From positions 30,187-94,186 of the IMG/VR virus record IMGVR_UViG_3300008117_003079: a stretch of DNA of 64,000 nt. One strand, given 5' to 3'. The translations under genes and the position numbers were made by a program. A model generated the notes under the pieces. It was given only the letters and a program-made list of their open reading frames with translations, was not told where the DNA came from and did not search any database. Below are positions 17,745 through 27,600 of the stretch, piece after piece (the stretch's first letter is position 1; each line of letters starts with the position of its first letter). Source of the DNA: a virus.

Positions 17745-18469
17745 ATTCCTCCTCCTCCTGAATCTGCTTCAATAAAATGGACAAATATTGCTTGTACATT
17801 ATTAATATCGTTCCAAGGTATAGTTATTGTCAAATCGGAAACAGTTCCACCATCAGAAAAATAAGTATTAAAACTATTAACTGGAGTCCCATCTGGTCCG
17901 TTTCCATTGATACTACAATTTTCTATTGTTGGAGATACACCACATTGGTCGGATATTCCTCTATATCTTCCACTCGATTTACTATTAACTACAATTTCAA
18001 AACCACTTGAATAATTATTTGAGTAATCCCAATAGATATCAAATCTACCACACCCACCCAAGCTATTATCATTACCAAGAACTCCTGCCAACGAACGAGG
18101 ATTAAATGAACCACAATTGGAAACATAAATTGATGTGTAATTGTTATGAATTTTACTTCTTGGGATTTTTATTTCACCATAAGTATAGGCAAGACTATCT
18201 ACCATAAAAGCTTGAATTCCACCTGCTAATCCAATGTTGGTTTCAAAATCAAAAAATAAAGAATTACCAAATCCACTTACATCTTGTGTTTGGTCATTAG
18301 CAGAAAATTGTGTCAAATCAGGAATATATTGATTTTCTGCTATATTAGGCCAACGAATTTCAATTGGAAAAAATGCGTACGGAGTTGATGAGGTAGGTAA
18401 AACAGCACCTTGTCCTGATAAGTGATGTTTTAATTGTATTCTCGATGTTGGTATTGTTATAGCTGACAT
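17741..18469 (-). CDS. Putative fibre-associated virion protein
   Basis: 242 residues, not recognised. Rich in Gly, Ser, Asn and Thr with short beta-like segments, one Cys-containing patch (GGCGRFDIYWDY, QCGVSP, ENCSINGNG) and a Gly-rich end (DSGGGGI). It starts 1 base after the stop of the giant fibre gene (18471-23711) and is co-transcribed with it, so a tip or receptor-binding role is plausible. No enzymatic motif seen. Confidence 0.6.
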   Translation of the reverse strand: MSAITIPTSRIQLKHHLSGQGAVLPTSSTPYAFFPIEIRWPNIAENQYIPDLTQFSANDQTQDVSGFGNSLFFDFETNIGLAGGIQAFMVDSLAYTYGEIKIPRSKIHNNYTSIYVSNCGSFNPRSLAGVLGNDNSLGGCGRFDIYWDYSNNYSSGFEIVVNSKSSGRYRGISDQCGVSPTIENCSINGNGPDGTPVNSFNTYFSDGGTVSDLTITIPWNDINNVQAIFVHFIEADSGGGGI

Positions 18470-18470
18470 A

Positions 18471-21400
18471 TTACCTATTTAATAACTTTTTAATTGATAT
18501 TATTTCATTTTTTAATTCAACAATTTCACTATTTTGTTCTTTTATTCCCTCAATCAATAAAGCAATTATCTTTTCATAATCAACTCCTAAATACCCATCT
18601 CCTTTTTCTCTTACAACTTCTGGTAAAACTTCTTGAATTTCTTGTGCTAAAACCCCAACCTCTTGAATATTTTTTGGTTTGTTAGAAATACCGTTCCAAT
18701 TAAAAGTATATCCTCCAATTTTTTTAATCTTATCCATTGGGTTTGAAATGGGAATAATATTTTCTTTTAATCTTTTATCAGAACTAGATAGTGCGTACAT
18801 ATCACCAGTTGCTCTAATATCACCATTAATAGTTAATACCCCACTTGATATTGAGATTTCACCAACTGATAAATTTGTTATTGCACCATTTGTTGCACTT
18901 AATGTTGAGAATGTACTCAAACCTGTAAAGTTTGATGACCCTTTTACTGTCAGAAAATTGGTAGAAGATAAACTGGTATCAACTTTGAATTGGTTTGACC
19001 CATACAAAGATTGTAAACCTGCTTGGCAAATTTCAACACTTCTTGGAGCACTACCTACCACTGCGTTAACACCACTAAAGTTTGGTGTTTTTAATGTTAT
19101 ACTTTCACCACTAACTAAATAATTTACACCAATTTGATGTTTTATTCTAACATCATATGTTCCGCCTGAAGGGATTATTATGGATGCTCCACCAGTAGAA
19201 GTTATACTTCTTTCATAATTTGGATTATTATAAAAAACATATCCAGATGCAATTAACGCTTCCCCTACACCTACAACTTCCAAACTTATCCAATGATAGG
19301 TCTGAACGTAAGTAGCAGTAGATATTTGCATTAAGTACGAAGTACCAAGAGAGTTTGAAATCATTGCCGATATTTCCGCATCTGTCATAGAAACCTCTGT
19401 TCCAGCTGCAACAACACCCGTTGATACGGTATTTGAATTAAAAGTAGTACTCGCTTCAGCTTGTAAGTTTTGTCCAAATACAGGACCGTTTCTTGTTGTT
19501 GAACTTGTGCCACTAAAATCGGATAAAGCGGATGTAGAACTTGCTATTCTAAATGAAGTATCATCCGTCATAATTACTGCGTTTCTAGACCCATCTTTTA
19601 TGAAGAATCCTAAATCGGATGAATTTATTTCAATTGTACCAGTACTAGTTTTACTTATCTTATCATTAGAAATTGACCAACCTCCAATTGTAGCACCTAA
19701 TGCGGATAATTCACTTACTGTTATTTTATTAGCGGTTACCGCGCCAGCTGCTATTGTGGTTGCGGTTACTGCGTCAGCTGCAATTTTACCTGCAATAATT
19801 GCACCAGCTGCTATTGTGGTTGCAGTTACTGCGTCAGCTGCAATTTTACCTGCAACTATTGCATTTGCAACTATTTTACCAGAAGTAACTGCATCTGCTG
19901 CTATTTTACCTTCCGTTACTGCATTAGCCGCTAATTCTGCATTTGTTACGGTACTTAAAGTTGCCAATCCACCTAATCCAGTAACTTGTCCAGTTGATAC
20001 GGTGTTTTGAGTTGCTAATGTTCCAAGACCAGTAACTTGACCAGTTGTAACACTATTTGCAGTTGCTAATGTTCCCAATCCAGTTACTACAGTATTTGGA
20101 ACTGTACTACCAACACTTAAATTACCAACTATGTTTAGATTTGTTCCATCCCAAGTTAAAGAATTTGTTGCAGATTTTAAAGAAAGTTTGGAAACTCCAC
20201 TATCTTGACCTAAAAATATACCAGTATTATTAAACCCTTGAGAGGATTGTCCAATCGAAATATAAGGATTTGTAGAACCACCCGCTATAGTTATATTTGC
20301 CGAACTTAATGTGGTTGAAGTCGTACCAATGTTTATTGTATTTTGAACAAATGAATCTTCAAATATACCTATTTTAGCTGCAACAAAGAAATCTTGTGCA
20401 CCCAATGATATCCAACCCGTTTGTGATGATTGATGTGGTGCACCATCCGCGACGTTTCCTGTAGCTGAAAGATGTTGTCTAGTGGTTGCGTAGTAAGTAT
20501 TATACGGTGGTGAGCCAGTTGAACTCCATAGAACAGTATCTCTTCTACCTGTCCCAGTTGTTAACCCATCTGAAAATTGGTATGTTCTACCACTTGTCCA
20601 AACTCCAGTATGAACTACACCAGGTCCAGTTTGGCCATTGGCACCATTTGCACCATTTGCTCCCGTTGCTCCCGTTGCTCCCGTTGCTCCGGTATTACCG
20701 ATTCCACTTACTCCAACTTCAAAATCAATAGTTCTGCCAGTAAATGCAGTACCTTCAGAGTTTCTGTAAGAAATAGTTATTACACCACTTGTACCACTAA
20801 TACTAGTTGGAGTGTTTGGGGTGATTGTACCATTGCCATTATTTGTAGCGTTTGTGACACCAGTTATATTAAAAGTATTTGCTCCACTTGTATTGTATGT
20901 ATAATTTGACCCACCTTCGTTTACTACAACGGTTACATTACTAGGTGTCCCTATACCAACTAACGAACCACTAACTACGGTTTGTGATTGTGGATTTGCA
21001 GAAATGTTTACAACGGGTGCAGAACTTCTTACTCTAGAAATCGTAGCAGTTACATTCTTTGTACCTGAAACACCTTCACTATCGGTGAAATTGACAGGAA
21101 TTGTTACTGTTCCACTATCGGATGTCATCGAAGATGCATTACTTGAAAACACTATTGTATTAGAAGAAACACTACCCGCTAATCCATTTGTATAAGTAGG
21201 TGTTCCTAATGATGTAAATCTACTTATACCACCTTCTAATGCAGTTACAGTTAGGGTTTGTGGTGTAGCTGAACCACTACCACGAGAATTTGATTGGATT
21301 GATTGTGCAGTTGGTGAAACTGAAACTTCCACATTTGGTACTCCTCTCTTACTTTTTGAATAGGTTACCACCTTTGTTACATCAGTTGTATCTCCTGCTC

Positions 21401-23711
21401 CATCTTTATATCTTACTAATAACGTTAAAGAACCACTATCGGCAGTTAAAGTAGTAATACCATAAGTTGCATCATCAGGTGTTGAATCGTTTGCAATACA
21501 ATTCACAGCAGTTGCAGAAATTACATCAAATCTATTATTTGTTGATAATCCTTCCTCTCTTGTAATATCTTCTCCACCAACTTTAACACTTACCGAACCA
21601 CTTGTTGCTGCAAATGAAGCACTTGCTACAAATCCAGTTGATAATGCTGGTAATGTTGCGTTCTCATTTGTAAGATTTACCGATAATCCATCTAATATTT
21701 TTACAGGAGTTACTTTTATAGCATCTGAAAATTGATTACCAAATTGGTCTGAACCCGAAATGAAGTATGTAGTTTCGCCTGTTAAAAATGGATAAGATGC
21801 ACCCGATAATGTGTAGGTATCTACTCCGTTTGTCGCATTTGTATCTACAAATGTTAACGGTGGTTTACCACTACCCGAATTTACGGTCAATGGAGTTGTT
21901 GCCGATGCTAAATTCTTACGTTTAGCTTCGATTGTTATTATTTGACCTACTGGGTTTAAAGATAAATCAGTTGCTTTATAAATGAATTGGTTTGTATTAG
22001 ATGTTACAAATAATCCAGGTGCATTTTCACCATCTTCAAATCTGTATACAGTTTCAAATTGTTCCAATCCCTCACAAGATGCAGTATATACAATTGAACC
22101 AACTAATACTGATGATATACTACCACTAAAATTTGCAATAGTTAGTGTTGCACCCGCATCACTTACATTTGTTAATGTTCCAGGATAAGTTCCTCCGTAT
22201 GATGATGGGTCTATGTAATTTCCTAAAGTGTCAAACGCAGACCTACCGTATGTAACAGAACCTGTTAAATTTGATTTTGAAACCTTAAATCCCAATTGTT
22301 GAAAAGCAGGATTACCAAATGAACCACTAGAAAATCTAAATGCAGTTCTATCCGAATCAAATGTTAATAATTTAGTGGTTATTCCTGCAGTTCCACCTGT
22401 AAAATTTGCACTTTGTGTTACCGATACTGGAACAAAATTATTGTTCACATCGTAAAATTCAAATTTAAAATTATATGTTTCATTACCAATAACTGTAGGC
22501 ATTGTTGTAATAAACGAAATCTCATCTGGTGAAAATGCGGTATCTTCGGAAAGTCTTAAACTTATATTTCCAACATGCCATTCTCCTTGTGATTGAGAAA
22601 AATATAAAGAACCACTTTCAAAATCAGAATCTACTTTAAAAGGAACTACTGTATCTAATAAATTTTTTGTAGGAGTTATTCCATTTAATGTAGTAATTAA
22701 AACATCACCCCCATCGGACCCACTTATGTATATTCCTAAATTACTTGCAGTAGATGATGAATAGAACGCATCCAAATTTAACTCGTAAGTATTTGATGCT
22801 TTTATATTCAATGATTGTGAATAAGTTAATAATCCACTTCCATTCAATTTCAATCCACCCTCAACTCTACTAGATGTTAATTCAGTGGTTAATGAACCAG
22901 TGTTCCAAAATAAAGGCAATACTTCGGATGTAAATGTACCAGTGTTACCTATAACACTTCCACTTAATTGTGTAGTTGTTAATAATTCTTTTGATTCTAC
23001 TAATATATCTTGTATTAAATTAAAATCAGAAATATCTCCTTCAGAAGTTCTAAATACTTTTACTCTTTTTACATCACCCGCGAATGTTTCTAAATTTGAA
23101 AGTTTTATATCAGCAAATGATTGATTTACTCCAGAATCAACTTTTGAACCACTTTCTATTCTGTATATTGGGGATAGTATTTCGTTAATAGTGGCAGTTG
23201 GTCTTTTATAAAAACGAATTTTGGTAGTATTTGCTAATGTAGGATTAACATTAACAGTTCTTTGCCACTTTACATTGTAAGTACCCTGCCAATCAATTGG
23301 TATAGGTGTTAATAACCCGTTGCCATCATAGTATGAACTTAATTCACCTAGTATTGTAATTGTACATGGACCATACGCGGTTGTATCTGGATAAACATAT
23401 ACTGCTACAACTTTTGATACTCCTTCGTAGTATTCTGTAACAAATGTTTCACCATCTATGGAAGAGGATACTATACCTTCTCCAGGTTCGTGATATATAG
23501 TATTTCCCGCAGCATCTTTAATTTCAATTTTAACTAAAGTATCGGCTACCAATTCTTTTGAACCTGCTATTAAAAATGCGTTTTTACCACCAGTAAATGC
23601 ATCAGGTATTTCTGTTACATTGAAGTAAGTACTGTTTGGAGCACTATCTACTACGAATGTATTATACTTGTCTAAATTTTCAGCAAAAAGCGTTTTCTTT
23701 ATTACGGCCAT
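18471..23711 (-). CDS. Giant tail fibre with collagen-like segment and S74 intramolecular chaperone
   Basis: 1746 residues. N-terminal two thirds is a series of Ser/Thr/Gly-rich beta-type domains, including tandem Ig-like units (TVTALEGG, SVSPTAQSIQSNSRG, TVVVNEGGSNY). Near residue 1005-1030 is a collagen-like run of G-x-T/N triplets ending GQTGPG. Then come repeats of A-x-x-IAA-type decamers (near 1285-1325) and LGTLA units. The C-terminus (about 1645-1746) begins SSDKRLKENI and matches the Peptidase_S74 chaperone of endosialidases and T5-type fibres, whose Ser/Lys pair self-cleaves after trimerisation; its end is a coiled coil. A late-type motif lies upstream (23728-23737). Receptor binding is inferred. 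Confidence 0.88.
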   Translation of the reverse strand: MAVIKKTLFAENLDKYNTFVVDSAPNSTYFNVTEIPDAFTGGKNAFLIAGSKELVADTLVKIEIKDAAGNTIYHEPGEGIVSSSIDGETFVTEYYEGVSKVVAVYVYPDTTAYGPCTITILGELSSYYDGNGLLTPIPIDWQGTYNVKWQRTVNVNPTLANTTKIRFYKRPTATINEILSPIYRIESGSKVDSGVNQSFADIKLSNLETFAGDVKRVKVFRTSEGDISDFNLIQDILVESKELLTTTQLSGSVIGNTGTFTSEVLPLFWNTGSLTTELTSSRVEGGLKLNGSGLLTYSQSLNIKASNTYELNLDAFYSSSTASNLGIYISGSDGGDVLITTLNGITPTKNLLDTVVPFKVDSDFESGSLYFSQSQGEWHVGNISLRLSEDTAFSPDEISFITTMPTVIGNETYNFKFEFYDVNNNFVPVSVTQSANFTGGTAGITTKLLTFDSDRTAFRFSSGSFGNPAFQQLGFKVSKSNLTGSVTYGRSAFDTLGNYIDPSSYGGTYPGTLTNVSDAGATLTIANFSGSISSVLVGSIVYTASCEGLEQFETVYRFEDGENAPGLFVTSNTNQFIYKATDLSLNPVGQIITIEAKRKNLASATTPLTVNSGSGKPPLTFVDTNATNGVDTYTLSGASYPFLTGETTYFISGSDQFGNQFSDAIKVTPVKILDGLSVNLTNENATLPALSTGFVASASFAATSGSVSVKVGGEDITREEGLSTNNRFDVISATAVNCIANDSTPDDATYGITTLTADSGSLTLLVRYKDGAGDTTDVTKVVTYSKSKRGVPNVEVSVSPTAQSIQSNSRGSGSATPQTLTVTALEGGISRFTSLGTPTYTNGLAGSVSSNTIVFSSNASSMTSDSGTVTIPVNFTDSEGVSGTKNVTATISRVRSSAPVVNISANPQSQTVVSGSLVGIGTPSNVTVVVNEGGSNYTYNTSGANTFNITGVTNATNNGNGTITPNTPTSISGTSGVITISYRNSEGTAFTGRTIDFEVGVSGIGNTGATGATGATGANGANGANGQTGPGVVHTGVWTSGRTYQFSDGLTTGTGRRDTVLWSSTGSPPYNTYYATTRQHLSATGNVADGAPHQSSQTGWISLGAQDFFVAAKIGIFEDSFVQNTINIGTTSTTLSSANITIAGGSTNPYISIGQSSQGFNNTGIFLGQDSGVSKLSLKSATNSLTWDGTNLNIVGNLSVGSTVPNTVVTGLGTLATANSVTTGQVTGLGTLATQNTVSTGQVTGLGGLATLSTVTNAELAANAVTEGKIAADAVTSGKIVANAIVAGKIAADAVTATTIAAGAIIAGKIAADAVTATTIAAGAVTANKITVSELSALGATIGGWSISNDKISKTSTGTIEINSSDLGFFIKDGSRNAVIMTDDTSFRIASSTSALSDFSGTSSTTRNGPVFGQNLQAEASTTFNSNTVSTGVVAAGTEVSMTDAEISAMISNSLGTSYLMQISTATYVQTYHWISLEVVGVGEALIASGYVFYNNPNYERSITSTGGASIIIPSGGTYDVRIKHQIGVNYLVSGESITLKTPNFSGVNAVVGSAPRSVEICQAGLQSLYGSNQFKVDTSLSSTNFLTVKGSSNFTGLSTFSTLSATNGAITNLSVGEISISSGVLTINGDIRATGDMYALSSSDKRLKENIIPISNPMDKIKKIGGYTFNWNGISNKPKNIQEVGVLAQEIQEVLPEVVREKGDGYLGVDYEKIIALLIEGIKEQNSEIVELKNEIISIKKLLNR
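19741..19860. repeat. 60-bp tandem direct repeat inside the fibre gene
   Basis: 19741-19800 and 19801-19860 are two near-identical 60-bp units (5 differences by eye). They encode two copies of a 20-residue unit built of two decamers of the type AxxATTIAAG / AIIAGKIAAD. A degenerate third half-unit follows to about 19920. Confidence 0.9.
20620..20700 (-). repeat. Collagen-like Gly-x-Thr/Asn coding repeat
   Basis: 9-bp units (plus strand gttgctccc and variants) encode Gly-Ala-Thr and Gly-Ala-Asn triplets, ending GQTGPG. Thr and Asn dominate the third triplet position, so possible glycosylation sites are dense. Part of the fibre gene. Confidence 0.85.
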
Positions 23712-23727
23712 TATATAATATCTTTAC

Positions 23728-23737
23728 TATAAATATC
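23728..23737 (-). promoter_or_regulatory. TATATTTATA-like motif (late-promoter candidate)
   Basis: Minus strand GATATTTATA (9 of 10), 16 bases upstream of the fibre start at 23711. No TTG element 20 bases above it. Confidence 0.35.
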
Positions 23738-23814
23738 CTTAAAAAATAAATCTAACATATTTATATAAAGAAAACTAATAAATACTTTAATAAACTAAAG
23801 ATAACTAAAGAGTT

Positions 23815-23988
23815 ATGAAATACGCAATGTTACAAATCAAAAAAGAAACCCACGAACTTCTCAAAAATTATTGTGAAGAACATGGATTTAAAATGGGAAG
23901 TTTAGTTGAAAACTTAATTAAGAAACATGTTGGTGTTCCTAAAATTCAAAACGGTGTGTTAAAAGCAGATAAAATTAAATCTTTTTAA
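23815..23988 (+). CDS. Small ribbon-helix-helix-like protein
   Basis: 57 residues, the only plus-strand gene between 1 and 62646. ATG at 23815, stop TAA 23986-23988, which overlaps by 2 bases the stop of the convergent oxygenase gene (23985-23987). The sequence MLQIKKETHELLKNYCEEHG, then a helix ending ENLIKK, is the strand-helix-helix pattern of CopG/Arc-type DNA-binding proteins. It lies opposite the fibre promoter and could act as an operon regulator. No TTG-N20 promoter seen; upstream DNA is AT-rich. Confidence 0.7.
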   Translation: MKYAMLQIKKETHELLKNYCEEHGFKMGSLVENLIKKHVGVPKIQNGVLKADKIKSF

Positions 23989-24698
23989 TCCTCGTGTGAG
24001 TAGAATGATACTATATTATATTTAATATCATTCTTTACTTTTTCAACTTCATGGAATAAATTTTTATCAGAATCTAATACTACAAAATTAGGAAAAATTG
24101 GATTTACTTTAATATCATTTCCATTTAAATCATGTAATATCAAATGCCCACCGTTTGATTCACCCCATTCATTATTTAAAAAATACAAAAATACACATAT
24201 TCTGTTGTTAGGTTGTCCATCATCGTGTAATTTTATTTCGCAACCTTCATTGTAAAATTGCAGTTTTGTATTTTCAGTAAATCTACCAAACGATTTTTCA
24301 GGATAGTATTTTTTTACAAAGTTTTTTTGAAAATTTCTTAATACTTCATTGTTTATTTTTCCATTTATTTCTGAATTCATAGAGGTACCAAATACCCAAG
24401 TTGGATAAAATCCACATTCTTCAATTTTTTTCAATTGATATTGATGTGCTTTATTATAAACATAATCGGCAGTATTTAAATCTTTATCATTTTTTAAATA
24501 CCCATCATACACCAATTCTTCCATATATGATTGGTCGTTGTATTTAAACCAATAATCATATCTAGAATGTCTTACAAAATTTGTATTATCTATATAATCT
24601 TTTATTTGTTTAAACCCATCTAAATCGATTAGTTCGGAATAATCTTCCAACTTACCGTAAATGTATCCACTATTTCTGTAATTTTCTATACTTTCCAT
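23985..24698 (-). CDS. 2-oxoglutarate/Fe(II) oxygenase, prolyl-4-hydroxylase type
   Basis: 237 residues. KLHDDG (157-161) gives His158 and Asp160, and FHEVEK gives His216, together the HxD...H iron triad. The residue that usually binds 2-oxoglutarate (Arg) is Lys226 in IKYNIVSFY, which is seen in other family members. GGHLILHDLNG fits the double-stranded beta-helix. It shares one base with the SbcCD fusion start (TAATG). Target not known; three more members lie at 56363-57893, and the collagen-like fibre is a candidate. Confidence 0.8.
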   Translation of the reverse strand: MESIENYRNSGYIYGKLEDYSELIDLDGFKQIKDYIDNTNFVRHSRYDYWFKYNDQSYMEELVYDGYLKNDKDLNTADYVYNKAHQYQLKKIEECGFYPTWVFGTSMNSEINGKINNEVLRNFQKNFVKKYYPEKSFGRFTENTKLQFYNEGCEIKLHDDGQPNNRICVFLYFLNNEWGESNGGHLILHDLNGNDIKVNPIFPNFVVLDSDKNLFHEVEKVKNDIKYNIVSFYSHED

Positions 24699-27600
24699 TA
24701 GAAATTAATTTTACTATATCCATTTTCTTTTTTAATTTCAATCAATCCATCTACTATATCTCTCATTTGTTCTAAATGGGAAATTATCCATATAAAATCA
24801 AATTGAGTTTTAAGATATTGCATCATCATAAATAGTGATGATAAATTATCTGAATCCAATGTGCCAAATCCTTCATCGATTACCAAAAAATTTGGACGAG
24901 GTAAGTTACACACATTGATAAGAGCAACTCTAATTGCCAATCCACTAACAAATTTTTCCATACCACTACACATCTCCAATGGCCATTCTTGGTCATCATA
25001 AACAATTTTGGCATTGATTGATTTTCCATCCATCTCCATCGTAACTCCAAAATCAACTACTTGTGCCAAAATATTATTTACCTCATTCTCAATTACAGGT
25101 AATGCTTTTGAAATTAACTCATATGGGATTCCATCTCTCTTTACTGAATCCAAATAATAGGTATACAGGCGGTTCTTTTCTTCCAATGCCTTAACATCAT
25201 TCATCTTCTGTTTTATGTCCTCTATAAACGAAGATATGGATGTAATAGAACCATTTAAATTTGTTATATCTTTATTTAATTTACTAATATCATTTGCAAT
25301 AGTATTTTTTGCTTTATTTAATTCAGAAATTTCACTTTCTATTTCTTTATTTCTAGAAATAGTATCTTCATTTTCATAATACTTATCTATATTTTCATCA
25401 ATTGTATCTAATTGATTTTGTAATAATTGTTCTTTAGTTTTTAAAGCACTTAATTCTATTTGTGTTTTTTCTAAAATAATTTTACTTCTAGAGTATTTGT
25501 TTTTTAGTTCATTCCACTCATTATATTGCTCTTCAACTCCATTTAAGGAATCTAAAACACAATTGATTGCAGCAACTTCATTAAAAGTATGCTCTACTGA
25601 TATTTGCAATCCTTCTAAATCTGATTTTGCTTTTACTGCATCTTTCACAAATTCATTATCACAACAGAATTTACAATTAGGGTCATATTGGTGATTATTT
25701 AAATGTCCAATCTTTTCTTCAGCTACTTCTAATTGTTGTTTTGCTTTTTGGTATACTTTTTCTGCTTCAACTAAATCTTTGGATTGTTTTACAAAATCGT
25801 TATGAGCAATTTCTATATCAACTTCATTGTCATCTATTGTGAATTTACATTTTTCAAATAGGGATTGTGAAACTTCGGTAAGTAAAATTTTATGTTGTTC
25901 AATTTTACTTTCTTTTAATTCATAATCAGTTTCTGCATCTTCAATCTGTTTCGATATAGAGTTTCTTTTTGATTCTAATAAAGATAAATCAAGATTAGAA
26001 TCAATTGGAGTTAATTCTCTACTTAAATTTACAATTTTATCATTTAATTCACTTACTTCCGTATTTTTATCACTTAATAATACTTCTAATCCCTTTAATT
26101 GTGATTTTTTTTCCAATAATTCCTTACCCTTTTCGGCAAGTTCTGTTGTAAAATCTGTTTTCTTAAAGTTTTTAATCAATACGGAAACTTCTCTAATATC
26201 TTCAGTTGCAGTATCATATAGTTTATCAAAAATAGTTAAACCCATAAATTGTGCAAGAAGGTCTTTCCTTTCTGATTGTGATTTATCAATAAAAAGGGCA
26301 TTATTACCTTGCAGTGATAGTGCAGTTAGTACAAAATCTTCATATTTTCCAACATATTGTTCAATAATTTGGTTTGTATCTCTTCTTTCGGTTCCATTTA
26401 GTGATGTTTTAGTATCACCATCTTGTCTCCAAAATTGAACATCTACTTTTACATTTTTTCCTTTGTTAATCGTTTTAGCAGTTCTCTGAATACCATATTC
26501 TACCCCATCTATTTGAAAATATAGTGTACAATCAAAATCCGTTTTACGATTATTTAAGATATTAGATGCTTTATATGCTCTACTACTCTTATCATATAAA
26601 CAAAACGATACTGCATCAAATAAAGAAGATTTGCCCGCTGCATTTGGGGCAAATAATCCAACTAATCCGTTTAATTTTGTAAAATCAATTTTGTTACTTT
26701 CTCCATAACTAAACATATTTGAAAACTCAAAACGAATTGGTTTCCATTGAATGTTGCGTTGGATGTCATCTTGAACGATTCTACTATTTATATCTCTGTT
26801 AATCAATTCTAGCCCTTTTAAATCTTCAGGAACTACAAAAGGCATCATTCTCTCAATATACTCATTTATAAGTGAGTTTTGATAATTGATGTCTGAAATA
26901 TCTTCAAAGTCTAATTTGTTTAATCTATCACCTGTTTTAGATTTAGAAAGGGAATCGGTTCTAATAATTGTAAAATCCTCAACACCATATCTCATTTTAA
27001 TTTCAGCCATTACTCTTTTAGTATCAGCGGAATCGGTATTAGATAAACGAACTCTCAAACGAGGTTTCTTTGGCATATCGGATACGATAGGAACTTTCCC
27101 ATTATCAATATCCATAGTATAATACCCATAATCGTTTTGGATATCAACTGCTTCGTAAGTAAAAGTATCCAAATCCCAAACGAGGAACCCATGTTTATCT
27201 AGGGTTTCACCAAAGTTTTGTTGAATAAGAGAACCAGCATAGACAACCTTACAACCTTTTGGAGAAATCATCTCTTGTCGTTTGTGAATATCACCTAATA
27301 AGGCTAAATCGTATCCATCAAACATATCAGTTGTAAAATGACGAGATGAAACGGTGTATCCAATATCTGTTTGAGAATTATCAACTGGCCCGTGAAATAA
27401 AGCAATCTTTTTGTTTCCAAATATAGTATTTGCTTTTGGCCAATTTGCTTTATTATCAAAGATACTGAATACCGCAAAATCTATTCCACCAATACCATAC
27501 ACTTGAGTATCTTTGAGATATGTAAAGTTTGGTAAGTTTAAAGCATCTACAATTGGAGTAAGAACATCCAATCTATCAGAGTTATTCATATTACAATCGT

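Noticed and set aside
19507-20010. Long plus-strand open frame (167 codons) opposite the fibre gene
   Set aside because: It is the mirror of the Ala/Ile-rich repeats of the fibre; low-complexity translation, no leader or promoter, and the minus-strand frame is clearly the gene.
20641-20700. Short regularly spaced repeats, first considered a CRISPR-like array
   Set aside because: 9-bp units without unique spacers, in frame with the fibre and coding for collagen-like triplets.
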